NCBI GenBank assembly: GCA_022447925.1
Contig: JAKUTS010000006.1
Span: 39,392-103,391, forward strand
Length of the DNA stretch: 64,000 bases
Reading direction: 5' to 3'
From: SAR202 cluster bacterium
GTDB lineage: Bacteria > Chloroflexota > Dehalococcoidia > Lucifugimonadales > UBA2962
A program made the translations under genes and the position numbers. Each line of letters begins with the position of its first letter. Position 1 is the first letter of the stretch. The notes under the pieces were generated by a model. That model did no database searches. It saw only the letters and a list, made by a program, of their open reading frames with translations, and was not told the DNA's origin. Positions 16,645-25,617 of the stretch are shown one piece after another.

Positions 16645-18264
16645 CTACAATTTAAAATCCATCCTTTTGAAATGACAACCCTCAACAAACAGATCGAAGA
16701 AATCATCAGTTGTTTCCAATTCTATATGCTCTACTTTCAAAACCAAGTCTTCGATACGATTCCTTAACTTTCCGGACAATAGCATGATCGTTGCTCCCTC
16801 AAGTGACGCATTTCCGACCTTTTCAATGTCGTCTAAATCGACATTGGCTAAGAAGCCAATTTCGATAGCATTTTTTGCATTTATATAATTCGCAAAACCT
16901 CCAGCAAGATAAAATTTCGCGAGCTCTTTAATCGGCTGACCAAATGCACGTAAAACAATCCATTGTCCACAATAATTTGCAGACTTGGCTTGAGCTAGAG
17001 CCGATATATCCGCTCTAGACAATGTTAACCCTTGTTCACTCGCAAATGTGAATTCATTTTCACCGCTATTAAAAACGCCCAATTCCGTCATTCTTTGTGT
17101 TCTTCGTAATTCAGCTAGCAGATCGATTAATCCAGAGCCACAAATACCTTCAGGATCAGCATTTCCAATTGTTTCAATTTCTACAGCGCTGTTATTCATC
17201 CTCACTGCCTCAACCGCCCCCTCATACCCAGGCATTCCAAATTTAATTTCTCCACCTTCGAAAGCAGGACCTGCCGGGCATGAAGCTGCCAAAATACGAT
17301 GTCTGTTGCCTATAATCACCTCAGTGTTTGTGCCAACATCCACTAACATAACACTTTCGTCAGTCTCATCCATTCCTATAGCCAAAAGATCTGCCGCAAC
17401 ATCAGACCCAACATGGCTAGCAATTAACGGCCCGCCATAAATGTTTGCTTTCGGAAAAATTCTAATTCCCAAATCATCTGCGATAGCATTTAAGGATGTT
17501 GACTTACGTTCCCCCTGAATAAACTCCATTTCTATTTTAGATTTATATGGTTTTTCGCCTATTGTTTGTACATCAACCCCAAATACTATGTCCCTCATAG
17601 TCGAGTTACCAACCAATACTGCTTCATAAATCCGTCTTCTATGGACTTTCAGCTTGCGACACATATCACCAATTTCAAAATTAATCGATGAAAGCATAAC
17701 TTTTCGCAATTCCCCATTGTATGGTCCGCCATCGTACGAAATTCGATGCATCACGTCGCTGCCCCCAAACTTTTGTGGGTTTTCAAAGGAAGTTGTGAAT
17801 ACAGTGACCTGTTTTTCTAAATCTACTAGATTCATTGCTACAGTAGTGGTTCCCAAGTCGATGGCTAATCCATAGATACTTCCCTTGTATTCTTCTAGTC
17901 TTTGGTCTCCATAACATACAAAATCTCCCGATTTACGAGTGATTGGATCAGCAACAATTTTACGTTTAATCGAACTGGTGAGAATTTTAGGTTGGCGTCG
18001 TAAAACGGAAAATTCTAGATTCTCTCCGGCGTCCGAAATCGCCGCCTGGCATGCAAGCCTATATTTATCTTTAAGAAATTTCTCTGATTCTGTTCTATGT
18101 GTTAATCCATCGGAACCTTGTTTAATTTCAACTATGCACTCATGACACTCACCTGTTCGTCCACAAGAAGTTGGAACTCTTATTTTTAGTTCATCCGCAT
18201 AATCAAATACAGTTTTCCCTTGAAGTAGAGGTATTTGCTTTTTACCATAAATTAGTGGAGACAA
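16645..18264 (-). CDS. RACo-like corrinoid activation protein ([2Fe-2S] and ASKHA ATPase)
   Basis: Predicted reductive activator of corrinoid proteins, returning inactive Co(II) corrinoid to Co(I) with ATP. The N-terminus is a plant-type [2Fe-2S] ferredoxin with Cys34, Cys40, Cys43 (SCGRTGECHEC) and Cys72. The rest is an ASKHA-fold ATPase of the DUF4445 type: GLAIDLGTTTVAMNLVD (phosphate 1), MLVDVGTNTEV, CPAGPAFEGGEI, ICGSGLIDLL and FYLAGGFANYI. 539 residues is slightly short of typical (about 600-640). It starts at TTG 18264, with no better start in frame. It belongs with the corrinoid protein and methyltransferases upstream, which supports this role over a general ferredoxin. Confidence 0.88.
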   Translation of the reverse strand: MSPLIYGKKQIPLLQGKTVFDYADELKIRVPTSCGRTGECHECIVEIKQGSDGLTHRTESEKFLKDKYRLACQAAISDAGENLEFSVLRRQPKILTSSIKRKIVADPITRKSGDFVCYGDQRLEEYKGSIYGLAIDLGTTTVAMNLVDLEKQVTVFTTSFENPQKFGGSDVMHRISYDGGPYNGELRKVMLSSINFEIGDMCRKLKVHRRRIYEAVLVGNSTMRDIVFGVDVQTIGEKPYKSKIEMEFIQGERKSTSLNAIADDLGIRIFPKANIYGGPLIASHVGSDVAADLLAIGMDETDESVMLVDVGTNTEVIIGNRHRILAASCPAGPAFEGGEIKFGMPGYEGAVEAVRMNNSAVEIETIGNADPEGICGSGLIDLLAELRRTQRMTELGVFNSGENEFTFASEQGLTLSRADISALAQAKSANYCGQWIVLRAFGQPIKELAKFYLAGGFANYINAKNAIEIGFLANVDLDDIEKVGNASLEGATIMLLSGKLRNRIEDLVLKVEHIELETTDDFFDLFVEGCHFKRMDFKL

Positions 18265-18309
18265 ATTAACTTATACTCTTGTTTATTACACATATCATGA
18301 TGTGGCATA

Positions 18310-18558
18310 CTACAAATCCCACGCATCACGATAATCGAGTTTGTCACTACCAACACATAAGGCTAATTGACCTTTACCATCAACGAAGTTTTGATTACGG
18401 CATCCAAACTTGGCGGTACATCTATCCTTAACGTTTTTGTAAGGGCATCGTTTTTTAGATATATCAACAGCAGAATCTGAAATACTACTATATATTTCCT
18501 GTAATTTATCAATACTTGCCTGATAACGATCTTTATCAAAATTTTTATTCTGATTCAC
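18310..18558 (-). CDS. Small four-cysteine protein of the corrinoid cluster, function unknown
   Basis: 82 residues, no family recognised. The N-terminal half looks helical and charged. The C-terminal half has four Cys (38, 47, 53, 68) in the arrangement C-x8-C-x5-C-x14-C, which could bind Zn or an Fe-S cluster, then ends SDKLDYRDAWDL. The GTG start has a good AAGG element upstream. It is packed between metF (9-base gap) and the RACo-like gene (45 bases) on the same strand, so it is probably co-expressed. The position suggests a role in electron transfer to, or assembly of, the methyl-transfer system; that is inference only. Confidence 0.7.
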   Translation of the reverse strand: MNQNKNFDKDRYQASIDKLQEIYSSISDSAVDISKKRCPYKNVKDRCTAKFGCRNQNFVDGKGQLALCVGSDKLDYRDAWDL

Positions 18559-18567
18559 GGCTTACCT

Positions 18568-19503
18568 TTAAATGTTATTGTTACGATTATCGAGTATACC
18601 TGATTCTGCAATTATCTCCGGCACTAATTCCTCTTGCCCATATGCCATGATATGAATACCTTTAACTCCAGGCATTTCGATCACCTGCTGTACGATTTCC
18701 AGACATATCTTTTTCCCTTCAGCTGCTTGGTCTTTAGCCTGCTTGAGCCTCCTAATGATCGCATCAGGTATGACAACACCAGGCACATTGGACCGAATCC
18801 AATGAGCAGATTTTACGGATTTCAAAGGCCCGACTCCGATTAAAATAAATGCTTTTTCTGATAATCCCATGTCATTCACTGCATCCATATAAGTTTTTAA
18901 CCTGGGCACATCAAAACAGTATTGGGTTTGAATAAATTTTGCACCAGCATTTATTTTTTTCTTTAATCTTAACGGCCTAAAGTCATAGGGCGGTACAAAC
19001 GGGTTGGCGGCAGCGCCTAAAAAGAACTTCGGTTTTGATTCAAGTTTTCTACCTGAAAGGAATCTACCTTCTTGTTCCATTGTTCTGGTCATTTTTAACA
19101 GGTTAATTGAATCCATATCAAACACGGTTTTTGCTTCTGGGTGATCCCCCGTTTGCACCCCATCTCCAGTTAAACATAATACATTTTTTATATTTAATGC
19201 AGCTGCACCAAGCAAGTCTCCTTGCATGGCAATTCTATTGCGATCTCTACAAGACATTTGCATAACTGGTTCATAGCCAGCTTTTTGCAATATTGCAGAT
19301 ACAGCTATACTAGATAAATGTACGCTTGCGCCAGAAGCATCAGTGGCATTTATTCCATCGCAAAGTGAGCCCAGAACTAAAGCGTTACGATGCACGGACT
19401 CCGGCAAGGAGCTATCCGGCGAATTTATTTCAGCAGTAACAGCAAGCTGACCAGAGCGTAAAACACGCTCTAATTTTGATTGTTCTTCAACTTGACCACT
19501 CAT
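18568..19503 (-). CDS. metF: Methylenetetrahydrofolate reductase
   Basis: FAD-dependent TIM-barrel enzyme interconverting methyl-THF and methylene-THF, 311 residues. Family features are AEINSPD at the start of the barrel, DGINATDASGA, MQMSCRDRNRIA, LTGDGVQTGDHPEA (flavin region), and FIQTQYCFD (the Gln that contacts folate). Like acetogen MetF, it is encoded with a separate zinc-domain partner, overlapping that gene by 17 bases. In this cluster it could run in the oxidative direction, taking methyl-THF produced by the corrinoid system, or supply methyl-THF for methionine synthesis. Confidence 0.92.
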   Translation of the reverse strand: MSGQVEEQSKLERVLRSGQLAVTAEINSPDSSLPESVHRNALVLGSLCDGINATDASGASVHLSSIAVSAILQKAGYEPVMQMSCRDRNRIAMQGDLLGAAALNIKNVLCLTGDGVQTGDHPEAKTVFDMDSINLLKMTRTMEQEGRFLSGRKLESKPKFFLGAAANPFVPPYDFRPLRLKKKINAGAKFIQTQYCFDVPRLKTYMDAVNDMGLSEKAFILIGVGPLKSVKSAHWIRSNVPGVVIPDAIIRRLKQAKDQAAEGKKICLEIVQQVIEMPGVKGIHIMAYGQEELVPEIIAESGILDNRNNNI

Positions 19504-19942
19504 CTTGAATTATCTCCGTTCTACCAGACAGTTCGTTCACCCATGCTGATGTGTCCTGCAATCTTCGATCTAATGGAGCCATAATTGCGTTTATATTAGG
19601 CCCATATATTGGCATCTGTTTTGATCTTTCCCATGCAGTCACCCATACACACATCATTTCAGGTTTAACTTCGCAATTACCATTGTTTCTAACACCGCCG
19701 CATGGTCCATTTCTCAAGCTTTTTGGACACGTCATTGGACAAGTCATACCAGTATTATGTAATACACATTGACCACACATTTGACAATCAAATACGGGCT
19801 TTTTGAATAAGCGTTCTGCAAAAATTAATCCGCTGTTTATAATACGACTACGTACAATGAGCGATTTTCCCGGGTTTAGAAAGGCGACTGTCCCTTTATA
19901 AATTAGTTCCAGAAAAGCTGGATGTAGTCGAAACATACTCAT
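19487..19942 (-). CDS. metV: MetV-like MTHFR C-terminal zinc-domain protein
   Basis: 151-residue Cys-rich protein of the MTHFR C-terminal family (MetV), which pairs with short MetF in acetogens. Eight Cys are visible (53, 56, 59, 68, 72, 81, 90, 98), including CQMCGQC, TCPMTCPKSLRNGPCGG and NCEVKPEMMC, consistent with metal binding that bridges MetF to an electron partner. It overlaps metF by 17 bases, strongly implying translational coupling and a stable complex. Name given by homology of motif and context; the biochemistry in this lineage is not shown. Confidence 0.85.
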   Translation of the reverse strand: MSMFRLHPAFLELIYKGTVAFLNPGKSLIVRSRIINSGLIFAERLFKKPVFDCQMCGQCVLHNTGMTCPMTCPKSLRNGPCGGVRNNGNCEVKPEMMCVWVTAWERSKQMPIYGPNINAIMAPLDRRLQDTSAWVNELSGRTEIIQDEWSS

Positions 19943-20002
19943 AATAAATTAATCTTCTTAATTCTATTAATTTGTCTACAGTGACAGATTATTGAGGGTA
20001 TT

Positions 20003-20734
20003 TTATTTAGTTAAAACCATCTCTTTTACTAGATCGACGCACGCCATGGCATCTTTACCATAGCCATCAGCCCCCATGTCTTCAGCAAATTCCTGAGTTA
20101 CGGGAGCGCCTCCTATTATCATTTTAAATTCTTCACGAATACCGTTTTCTTCAAAAAACTCTATTGTACGGCCCATATTGGGCATTGTAGTAGTTAACAA
20201 TGCCGACATGCCTACAACTTGAGCTTTAGATTCAAGAGCTGCATCCATGAATTCATCAGGCTTTGTGTCCACTCCTAGGTCCTCTACTACAAACCCTGCA
20301 CCTCGGAGCATCATTATGCACAAGTTTTTGCCAATATCGTGCAGATCACCTTTGACCGTACCCATTATCACCGTTCCCATTGGCTCCACGCCGGAAGCGG
20401 ACAAAATAGGTTCAATATGAGCCATACCTGCCTTCATAGCTCTAGCAGCAATTAAAACTTCTGGAACGAATATAATGTTGTCTCGAAATTTAATCCCAAC
20501 TATTGCCATGCCGGATATCAATCCATCATCTAGAACATCATTAGCAGAATATCCTTGATCCAGTGCCGTTTTTGTTAATTCATCAACTTTTTCGTTGTTT
20601 CCATATATAAGATTGAATGCCATTTCCTGCATAAGCATGTCATCTTTTGCAAATAGATCTTGAATGTGATTTTGTTCAAAAGTCTTGGCTATATATTGCA
20701 TTTCTCCAAGCAATCCCTCATGGATTATCGCCAT
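20003..20734 (-). CDS. Cobalamin-binding corrinoid protein (MtaC/MttC-like)
   Basis: Methyl-carrying corrinoid protein, 243 residues. An N-terminal helical cap domain (about 35-115) is followed by a B12-binding Rossmann domain with the base-off/His-on motif DLHDIG (Asp130, His132, Gly135), MSALLTTT and the C-terminal GGAPVTQ. An N-terminal extension of about 30 residues precedes the cap. It shuttles the methyl group between the substrate methyltransferases and the pterin methyltransferase, both encoded just upstream. A GAGGAG lies nine bases before the ATG. Identification of the fold is firm; the methyl substrate is unknown. Confidence 0.92.
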   Translation of the reverse strand: MAIIHEGLLGEMQYIAKTFEQNHIQDLFAKDDMLMQEMAFNLIYGNNEKVDELTKTALDQGYSANDVLDDGLISGMAIVGIKFRDNIIFVPEVLIAARAMKAGMAHIEPILSASGVEPMGTVIMGTVKGDLHDIGKNLCIMMLRGAGFVVEDLGVDTKPDEFMDAALESKAQVVGMSALLTTTMPNMGRTIEFFEENGIREEFKMIIGGAPVTQEFAEDMGADGYGKDAMACVDLVKEMVLTK

Positions 20735-20798
20735 TTATGTTGTCTCCTCGAACGATTTTGGTGATACGCCTGTAGCGCCGCTAAAATTTTTGAAGGTC

Positions 20799-21836
20799 TT
20801 AGTTTACTACTAACTGGCCTTGGTTATAAGCCTTTATGTAATTCATGCAAAAATCATCTTCACCTAAAAGCATATCTCTTGCAAAACTATGCGGTTCCAA
20901 ATCTATATTTATAGATGAAGCTTTGATCACATCAGTTTGTAAGGGATCTATAATACCGCTATCAGCACCAGCCTCTAATGAAAGCTTAATAAATGTCTCA
21001 TTAATGATCTTTCGCATAGGGAGGCCAAATGAGACATTACTTAAGCCTCCAGTGATTTTAATCGCGGTACCTTTTTCTTTCCTGAGGATCTTTATAGCAT
21101 TTAGATAATCTAAACCGAAAGAGCCATCCACAGAAATTGGAAATACCAGAAGGTCTACAAATATATCTTCTTCTTTTATCTCTCTGCGTTCAGCCTCTTC
21201 CATTAACCTCAGTACGTTTTCTACTCTTTCAATATCATTTGTCGGCATCTGAGACTCACCGGCAGCTGTGATTATGGTTTTGGTGTCATATTTTTCTACA
21301 AGGTCAAATGTGTCGAGTCTTTCTAATGCAACCGAATTTATTAATGTTTTACCGAGTGAAGAATCTATCTGAGAAAGCCCCGCTGCAATAATCTCTGAAT
21401 TAGATGAATCAATACTAAGAGGCACCGTTGAGACTTCCTGAACAGCATTAACCAACCATCGTATAGCTTCTTTTTGTATGTCTATTTTGTATGAAACTTC
21501 ATCAACATTTAAATCTAGAAAGTCAGCCCCTGTTCTTATCTGACGCAAAGCCTCAGCCTGAACAAAAGAGGCGGATTCATGTTGTGTTTCTTTATCTCCA
21601 TTAATAGCTTCTAAAACCGCTATCATGAAATGCTTTACTTGGCCTTGCTCATACGGCTGCGTTTTTTTAAACCAATCTGGGACTGATATTTGGTTTTGGT
21701 TGCCGTTAACCTCTGTATACAGGATTACTTCATCACCATTTTCTAAAGTTTTATGTCTTTTACCGTCACGCAAAACAATCCTGGTGGTATGAATGTTCTC
21801 CCCAATGATTGAAAATTTTTCCTGTTTCGACTGCAA
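20799..21836 (-). CDS. Methyl-THF:corrinoid methyltransferase (pterin-binding TIM barrel)
   Basis: MeTr/AcsE/MtvA-type protein of 345 residues, moving methyl groups between a corrinoid protein and tetrahydrofolate. The barrel opens with IIGENIHTTR, and the pterin-binding strand is GADFLDLNVDE. PLSIDSSN, TLINSV, ITGGLSNVSFG (the classical SNVSFG) and DSGIIDPL follow. About 60 residues are inserted between the first strand and the QAEALRQIRTGAD helix, making it longer than the 260-residue norm. It starts at TTG with AAAGGA ten bases upstream, six bases after the preceding methyltransferase gene. Confidence 0.9.
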   Translation of the reverse strand: MQSKQEKFSIIGENIHTTRIVLRDGKRHKTLENGDEVILYTEVNGNQNQISVPDWFKKTQPYEQGQVKHFMIAVLEAINGDKETQHESASFVQAEALRQIRTGADFLDLNVDEVSYKIDIQKEAIRWLVNAVQEVSTVPLSIDSSNSEIIAAGLSQIDSSLGKTLINSVALERLDTFDLVEKYDTKTIITAAGESQMPTNDIERVENVLRLMEEAERREIKEEDIFVDLLVFPISVDGSFGLDYLNAIKILRKEKGTAIKITGGLSNVSFGLPMRKIINETFIKLSLEAGADSGIIDPLQTDVIKASSINIDLEPHSFARDMLLGEDDFCMNYIKAYNQGQLVVN

Positions 21837-21842
21837 ACTGTT

Positions 21843-22874
21843 TTAATTCCTTTCTGTCCATTCACGAACAGCTTTTGGAATTTCCATAAGGTTTTCTAAA
21901 CGTGTAGCTAAAGGAATCGCACATTCAGGAGCAATCATATCTACACCTGCATCCAAGCACTTGTTGACTTCGTTTCGAACTTCCTCGGGGCCTTTAGAAT
22001 ACAGGGTCACGGGGTTATTGATATTACCAACGAGTCCAATTTTGCCATCAGCAATTTTTACAGCCTCAGCGGGGTCATTTTTCGAGTCAAAATGGAAGCT
22101 AGCCATGCCACTCTGGCCGATAGAATCTAATCTATCTAACGTATAGCCACAAATATGTAATATCAATGGCACATTCAATCTCTCGGCCATTTCTTGATGA
22201 AGTTCTAAAAGAAACCTTTTGTAGTATTCTCCCGAAACGAGATCTCCTGTTGCGTGGTCTGGAAACGTTAAAACATCCGCACCAGCACCTATCTGAGCTT
22301 CTCCAAAAATAACTGATATTTCTTTAAGTTTATCCAATGCACGTTTAGTCATTTCAGGATCATCTATACTCATTAATAAAAATTTTTCGACCCCGAAAAC
22401 ATGGTACGCGAGAGTCCAAGGTCCCATCGTCTTCCCAACAATCGCGACTTCTTTTTTAAAGTTCTGCGCCAATATTTCAATTGATCTAATAATGGTTGAG
22501 GTATCTTGATGTTCTAAGAATCCCGGAGGTATCTTCACATCTTCAGGAGTGTCCCAAATTGGCTTACTCATGCGTACAGTCGGCCAATTATCTTTCTGTT
22601 CCCATTGCATTTCACATCCAAGCGCCGAAGATTCTTGTATTATCGAAAAATATGGTGATATAGAGTCAAACCCCAATTCAGTGTATCCGGTCGCTGCAAG
22701 GCTAGCATTCAACTCAGGGTTTCTATTTGCTTCAGGAAAAGGTGCATCGACCAAATCCATTAACTCGACAGTAGCGATATTTGTTGGATTGCATACTGGA
22801 GTACGATCAACTTTTCCTCCAGATAAAGCCGCCAAAACTCTATCGCGTGAATTCATTTTCTCCATTTCAGCCAA
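21843..22874 (-). CDS. URO-D/MtaA-type corrinoid methyltransferase, copy 2
   Basis: 343-residue member of the uroporphyrinogen decarboxylase superfamily, of the methyltransferase branch (MtaA/MtbA and acetogen O-demethylase MTI) rather than heme HemE. The zinc signature HxC...C is visible as LILHICGY (His240, Cys242) and APECAIP (Cys318). The context of corrinoid protein, MeTr and RACo supports methyl transfer. I kept the TTG at 22874 because AAAGGA lies seven bases upstream; ATG at 22865 or 22856 is possible. It is closely similar throughout to the gene 83 bases upstream, clearly a tandem duplicate. Substrate unknown. Confidence 0.87.
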   Translation of the reverse strand: MAEMEKMNSRDRVLAALSGGKVDRTPVCNPTNIATVELMDLVDAPFPEANRNPELNASLAATGYTELGFDSISPYFSIIQESSALGCEMQWEQKDNWPTVRMSKPIWDTPEDVKIPPGFLEHQDTSTIIRSIEILAQNFKKEVAIVGKTMGPWTLAYHVFGVEKFLLMSIDDPEMTKRALDKLKEISVIFGEAQIGAGADVLTFPDHATGDLVSGEYYKRFLLELHQEMAERLNVPLILHICGYTLDRLDSIGQSGMASFHFDSKNDPAEAVKIADGKIGLVGNINNPVTLYSKGPEEVRNEVNKCLDAGVDMIAPECAIPLATRLENLMEIPKAVREWTERN

Positions 22875-22957
22875 AATGTTTTCCTTTGTTTTACTTATTG
22901 ATCCTAGATGAATTTAAATATGTTATAAGTCAGATATATTTTTTACAAACTGAGCTT

Positions 22958-24004
22958 TTAATTATTCCTACCATTGTTGTAAACACTTTTGGGATTTGCA
23001 TCACTCCATGCTTTGACTGCTTTAGGTATTTCTAATATGTTTTCCAGTTTGGTTTGAAGAGGCAAGGCGCATTCCGGAGCAATCAAATCTACCCCTGCGT
23101 CTAAACACTTGTATACTTCATTACGAATCTCTTCGGCACCTTTAGAAAACATTGTTATAGGACAATTAATATTACCTACAAGTCGCATTCTGCCAGATGC
23201 TATATCCATGGCTTTTTGTGGGTCATTTTTTGAATCAAAGTGAAAGCATGACATTCCAGTTTCACAAATGTAATCCAATCTATCTAACGTGTACCCACAA
23301 ATATGTAAAATTAAAGGAACGGGCAACCGCTCGGCCATTTCAGCGTGCAAATCCTTCAAAAAAGTTTTGTAATAGTCTCCAGAAACCAAGTCTCCTGTAG
23401 CGTGATCAGGAAACATCAAAACATCCGCACCTGCTGCAATCTGAGCCAGACCAAACATCACAGATATTTCTTTAAGTTTATTTAAGGCGATCTTGGTTAG
23501 CTCAGGGTCATCAATACTCATCAATAAAAAATTTTGGACTCCAAAAGTATGATAACCGAGAGACCAAGGTCCCATAGTTTTACCGACGATACAAGCTTCA
23601 GCACCTATTTCCGTTTTAAGGATTTCTGTTGCTTTCAGCACACATAATGTATCTGGATGCTCTAAAAAGCCTGGGGGTATTTTAATCTGATCAGGATGGT
23701 CCCAAATCGGCCTACTCATAACGACTGTGGGCCAGTTGTCTTTCTGTTCCCATTGAATTTCACAGCCCAATGCAGAGGATTCCTGAACAATTGTGTAATG
23801 ATGGTAAGTTGAATCAAATCCAAGCTCATTAAACCCAGTTGCTGCTAAACGAGCATTTAATTCTGCATCCCTACATGCCTCAGGAAAAGAAGCATTTACA
23901 AAATCCATTAACTCTACAGTCATTATCGAACCAGGGTTAATGACTGCAGGCCTGTCTACAGGGTCGCCTCTTAATGCAGCTAAAACTCTCTCTCTTGAAT
24001 TCAT
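22958..24004 (-). CDS. URO-D/MtaA-type corrinoid methyltransferase, copy 1
   Basis: 348-residue paralogue of the following gene, opening MNSRERVLAALRGDPVDR. It has the zinc ligands His234 and Cys236 (ILHICGY) and Cys312 (APECALP) expected of MtaA-like methyltransferases. Other conserved blocks are GKTMGPWSLGYH, FPDHATGDLVSG and CFHFDSKND. The shared frame and the many scattered differences suggest an old duplication with divergence in substrate or role; one copy could load and the other unload the corrinoid. The methyl donor cannot be read from sequence. Confidence 0.87.
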   Translation of the reverse strand: MNSRERVLAALRGDPVDRPAVINPGSIMTVELMDFVNASFPEACRDAELNARLAATGFNELGFDSTYHHYTIVQESSALGCEIQWEQKDNWPTVVMSRPIWDHPDQIKIPPGFLEHPDTLCVLKATEILKTEIGAEACIVGKTMGPWSLGYHTFGVQNFLLMSIDDPELTKIALNKLKEISVMFGLAQIAAGADVLMFPDHATGDLVSGDYYKTFLKDLHAEMAERLPVPLILHICGYTLDRLDYICETGMSCFHFDSKNDPQKAMDIASGRMRLVGNINCPITMFSKGAEEIRNEVYKCLDAGVDLIAPECALPLQTKLENILEIPKAVKAWSDANPKSVYNNGRNN

Positions 24005-24019
24005 TAGATCAATTCGTCC

Positions 24020-24685
24020 TTACTGAGAAAATCCTAAAGTACCTGTAGTCATTTGTCCTCTAGAATCATCTGCCTCAAGCATATCTTCTGTGCCGGTCAC
24101 ATTACGGGCGTATGGCAGCACGCTTCTCACCAGCTGATCATAGCGACTTGAACAAGGAAATTTTAACTCTGTATCTCCAATCTTCTCCATCTCTCCGTAC
24201 CGAACTAAGCCTGCTACGGTCGCTCTGATACGAATTTGCGGTCTCTCTGCTTCGCCCTCACCGTCAACCGTATAAATCCAGGTACCATTTTCTTCCCTAG
24301 GAGTCGCAAACAAAATCATATTACTTTTTAAATCCTTAACCTCTATTCTTCCATGAGGTATGGGGATAAGAGGGGATTTTTCAACAGAATTTCTTGCGAG
24401 AAATTTAAATGCTCGACTGTAAACAATACCTCCCGGAAAATAAAATTCGTGTGGATTATTTGTTGATATAGCCAGATCACCTAATGCAACTATGCGATTA
24501 CGAATTTCTTCTAGTCTCGTAGAGATCTCATTACCTTCCTTAAAACTCCATACGGTTATTGTCCCCTCTTTCTCATAAAAACCCACTGACATCTCATCGC
24601 CATAAGGGTCAATTGGGATCAATTCTAGACACCTACCAAGTCTAGAAAGAATTTGACTAACAGATTGTTTAGTAGTTGATGCCAT
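24020..24685 (-). CDS. Conserved-looking protein of unknown function in the methyl-transfer operon
   Basis: 221 residues, no recognised family, no signal peptide, no transmembrane segment and no obvious cofactor motif. It is soluble and mixed alpha/beta: an N-terminal SVSQILSRLGRCLELIP, a probable beta-sheet core (SVGFYEKEGTITVWSFKEG; NEFYF-like PHEFYFPGG), and a C-terminal region with FPCSSRYDQLVRSVLPYA. Its ATG directly follows the stop of the homocysteine-type methyltransferase (TAAATG), and the URO-D gene follows 15 bases after its own stop, so it belongs to the operon. It may be a subunit or substrate-handling partner; that is inference. Confidence 0.72.
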   Translation of the reverse strand: MASTTKQSVSQILSRLGRCLELIPIDPYGDEMSVGFYEKEGTITVWSFKEGNEISTRLEEIRNRIVALGDLAISTNNPHEFYFPGGIVYSRAFKFLARNSVEKSPLIPIPHGRIEVKDLKSNMILFATPREENGTWIYTVDGEGEAERPQIRIRATVAGLVRYGEMEKIGDTELKFPCSSRYDQLVRSVLPYARNVTGTEDMLEADDSRGQMTTGTLGFSQ

Positions 24686-25588
24686 TTAGTCCCCCTTTTT
24701 CTCATTAATCAAATTAGCAACATGTTTAATATGAGCAGGAGTCGTTCCACAACATCCGCCCACAATATTGATTCCCATATCTATTAACTTAGAGAATCCC
24801 TCTGACATGTAATCTGGAGTTTCTGGATATATAATTTGACCTTGACGTATCTCTGGAATCCCTGCATTAGAGTTGATCCATACATTCCCCTCACCGCATT
24901 CTCGAAACCGTTTTGCTAATTCAGACATGATTTCTATACCATTACCGCAATTGGCCCCTACTATATCAGCATCTGCTGAAAATAATTCAGTGAAGCATTT
25001 TTCCGGTGTGTCACCCATCATCGTAAAAAAACCGCGCGGACCTTTATCAAACGTAGTTAGTGCCGCTACCGGAAGCTCTGTGTGCTCTTTTGCTGCACTA
25101 ATTGCTATCTTAGCTTCGTCTAAAGAAATCATTGTTTCAATAATGATTCCATCCACCCCACCTTTTTCTAGTGCCAATATTTGCTGTTTGAACGCAACAT
25201 AAACATCTTTAGCGCTAGTTGTCCCAACCGGTTCAATTAATTCACCAGTTGGCCCAACAGAACCAAAAACATACCTTTCTTTTTTAACAAAGTTGGGATT
25301 CAGGCTTCCAGATTTAGCTAATTGAGCAGCTTGAAAATTAATCTCATCAATGTTCGCTCCCTGGTTATACCTGCTCTGAACAAAAAAATTACCCCCAAAG
25401 GAATTCGTTTGAACTAAGTCACATCCTGCTTCAAAATAATCCTGTGCCATGCCTTTGACGATGCTTGCATGAGTTAAGTTCATTAATTCGGGATCCCCTC
25501 CTGCCTGCAATCCTCGAGACTGCAAATATGTGCCTGTAGCTCCATCCGCAAGTAGAGTGCTATTAGCTAACTTAGTAAGAACGTCCAT
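24686..25588 (-). CDS. Homocysteine S-methyltransferase family protein
   Basis: 300-residue stand-alone Hcy-domain methyltransferase (MmuM, BHMT and N-terminal MetH superfamily). The zinc-binding Cys are Cys214 (GANCGNG) and Cys279/Cys280 (GGCCGTTP). The N-terminus reads LLADGATGTYLQSRG. I chose the ATG at 25588, five bases after an AGGTGA ribosome binding site; 25594 and 25597 are weaker starts. In this operon it may methylate homocysteine from the corrinoid protein or demethylate a substrate thiol or betaine. No B12 domain is attached. Confidence 0.88.
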   Translation of the reverse strand: MDVLTKLANSTLLADGATGTYLQSRGLQAGGDPELMNLTHASIVKGMAQDYFEAGCDLVQTNSFGGNFFVQSRYNQGANIDEINFQAAQLAKSGSLNPNFVKKERYVFGSVGPTGELIEPVGTTSAKDVYVAFKQQILALEKGGVDGIIIETMISLDEAKIAISAAKEHTELPVAALTTFDKGPRGFFTMMGDTPEKCFTELFSADADIVGANCGNGIEIMSELAKRFRECGEGNVWINSNAGIPEIRQGQIIYPETPDYMSEGFSKLIDMGINIVGGCCGTTPAHIKHVANLINEKKGD

Positions 25589-25617
25589 TGGCATCACCTA
25601 TTAGTAAAATTTTCGAG

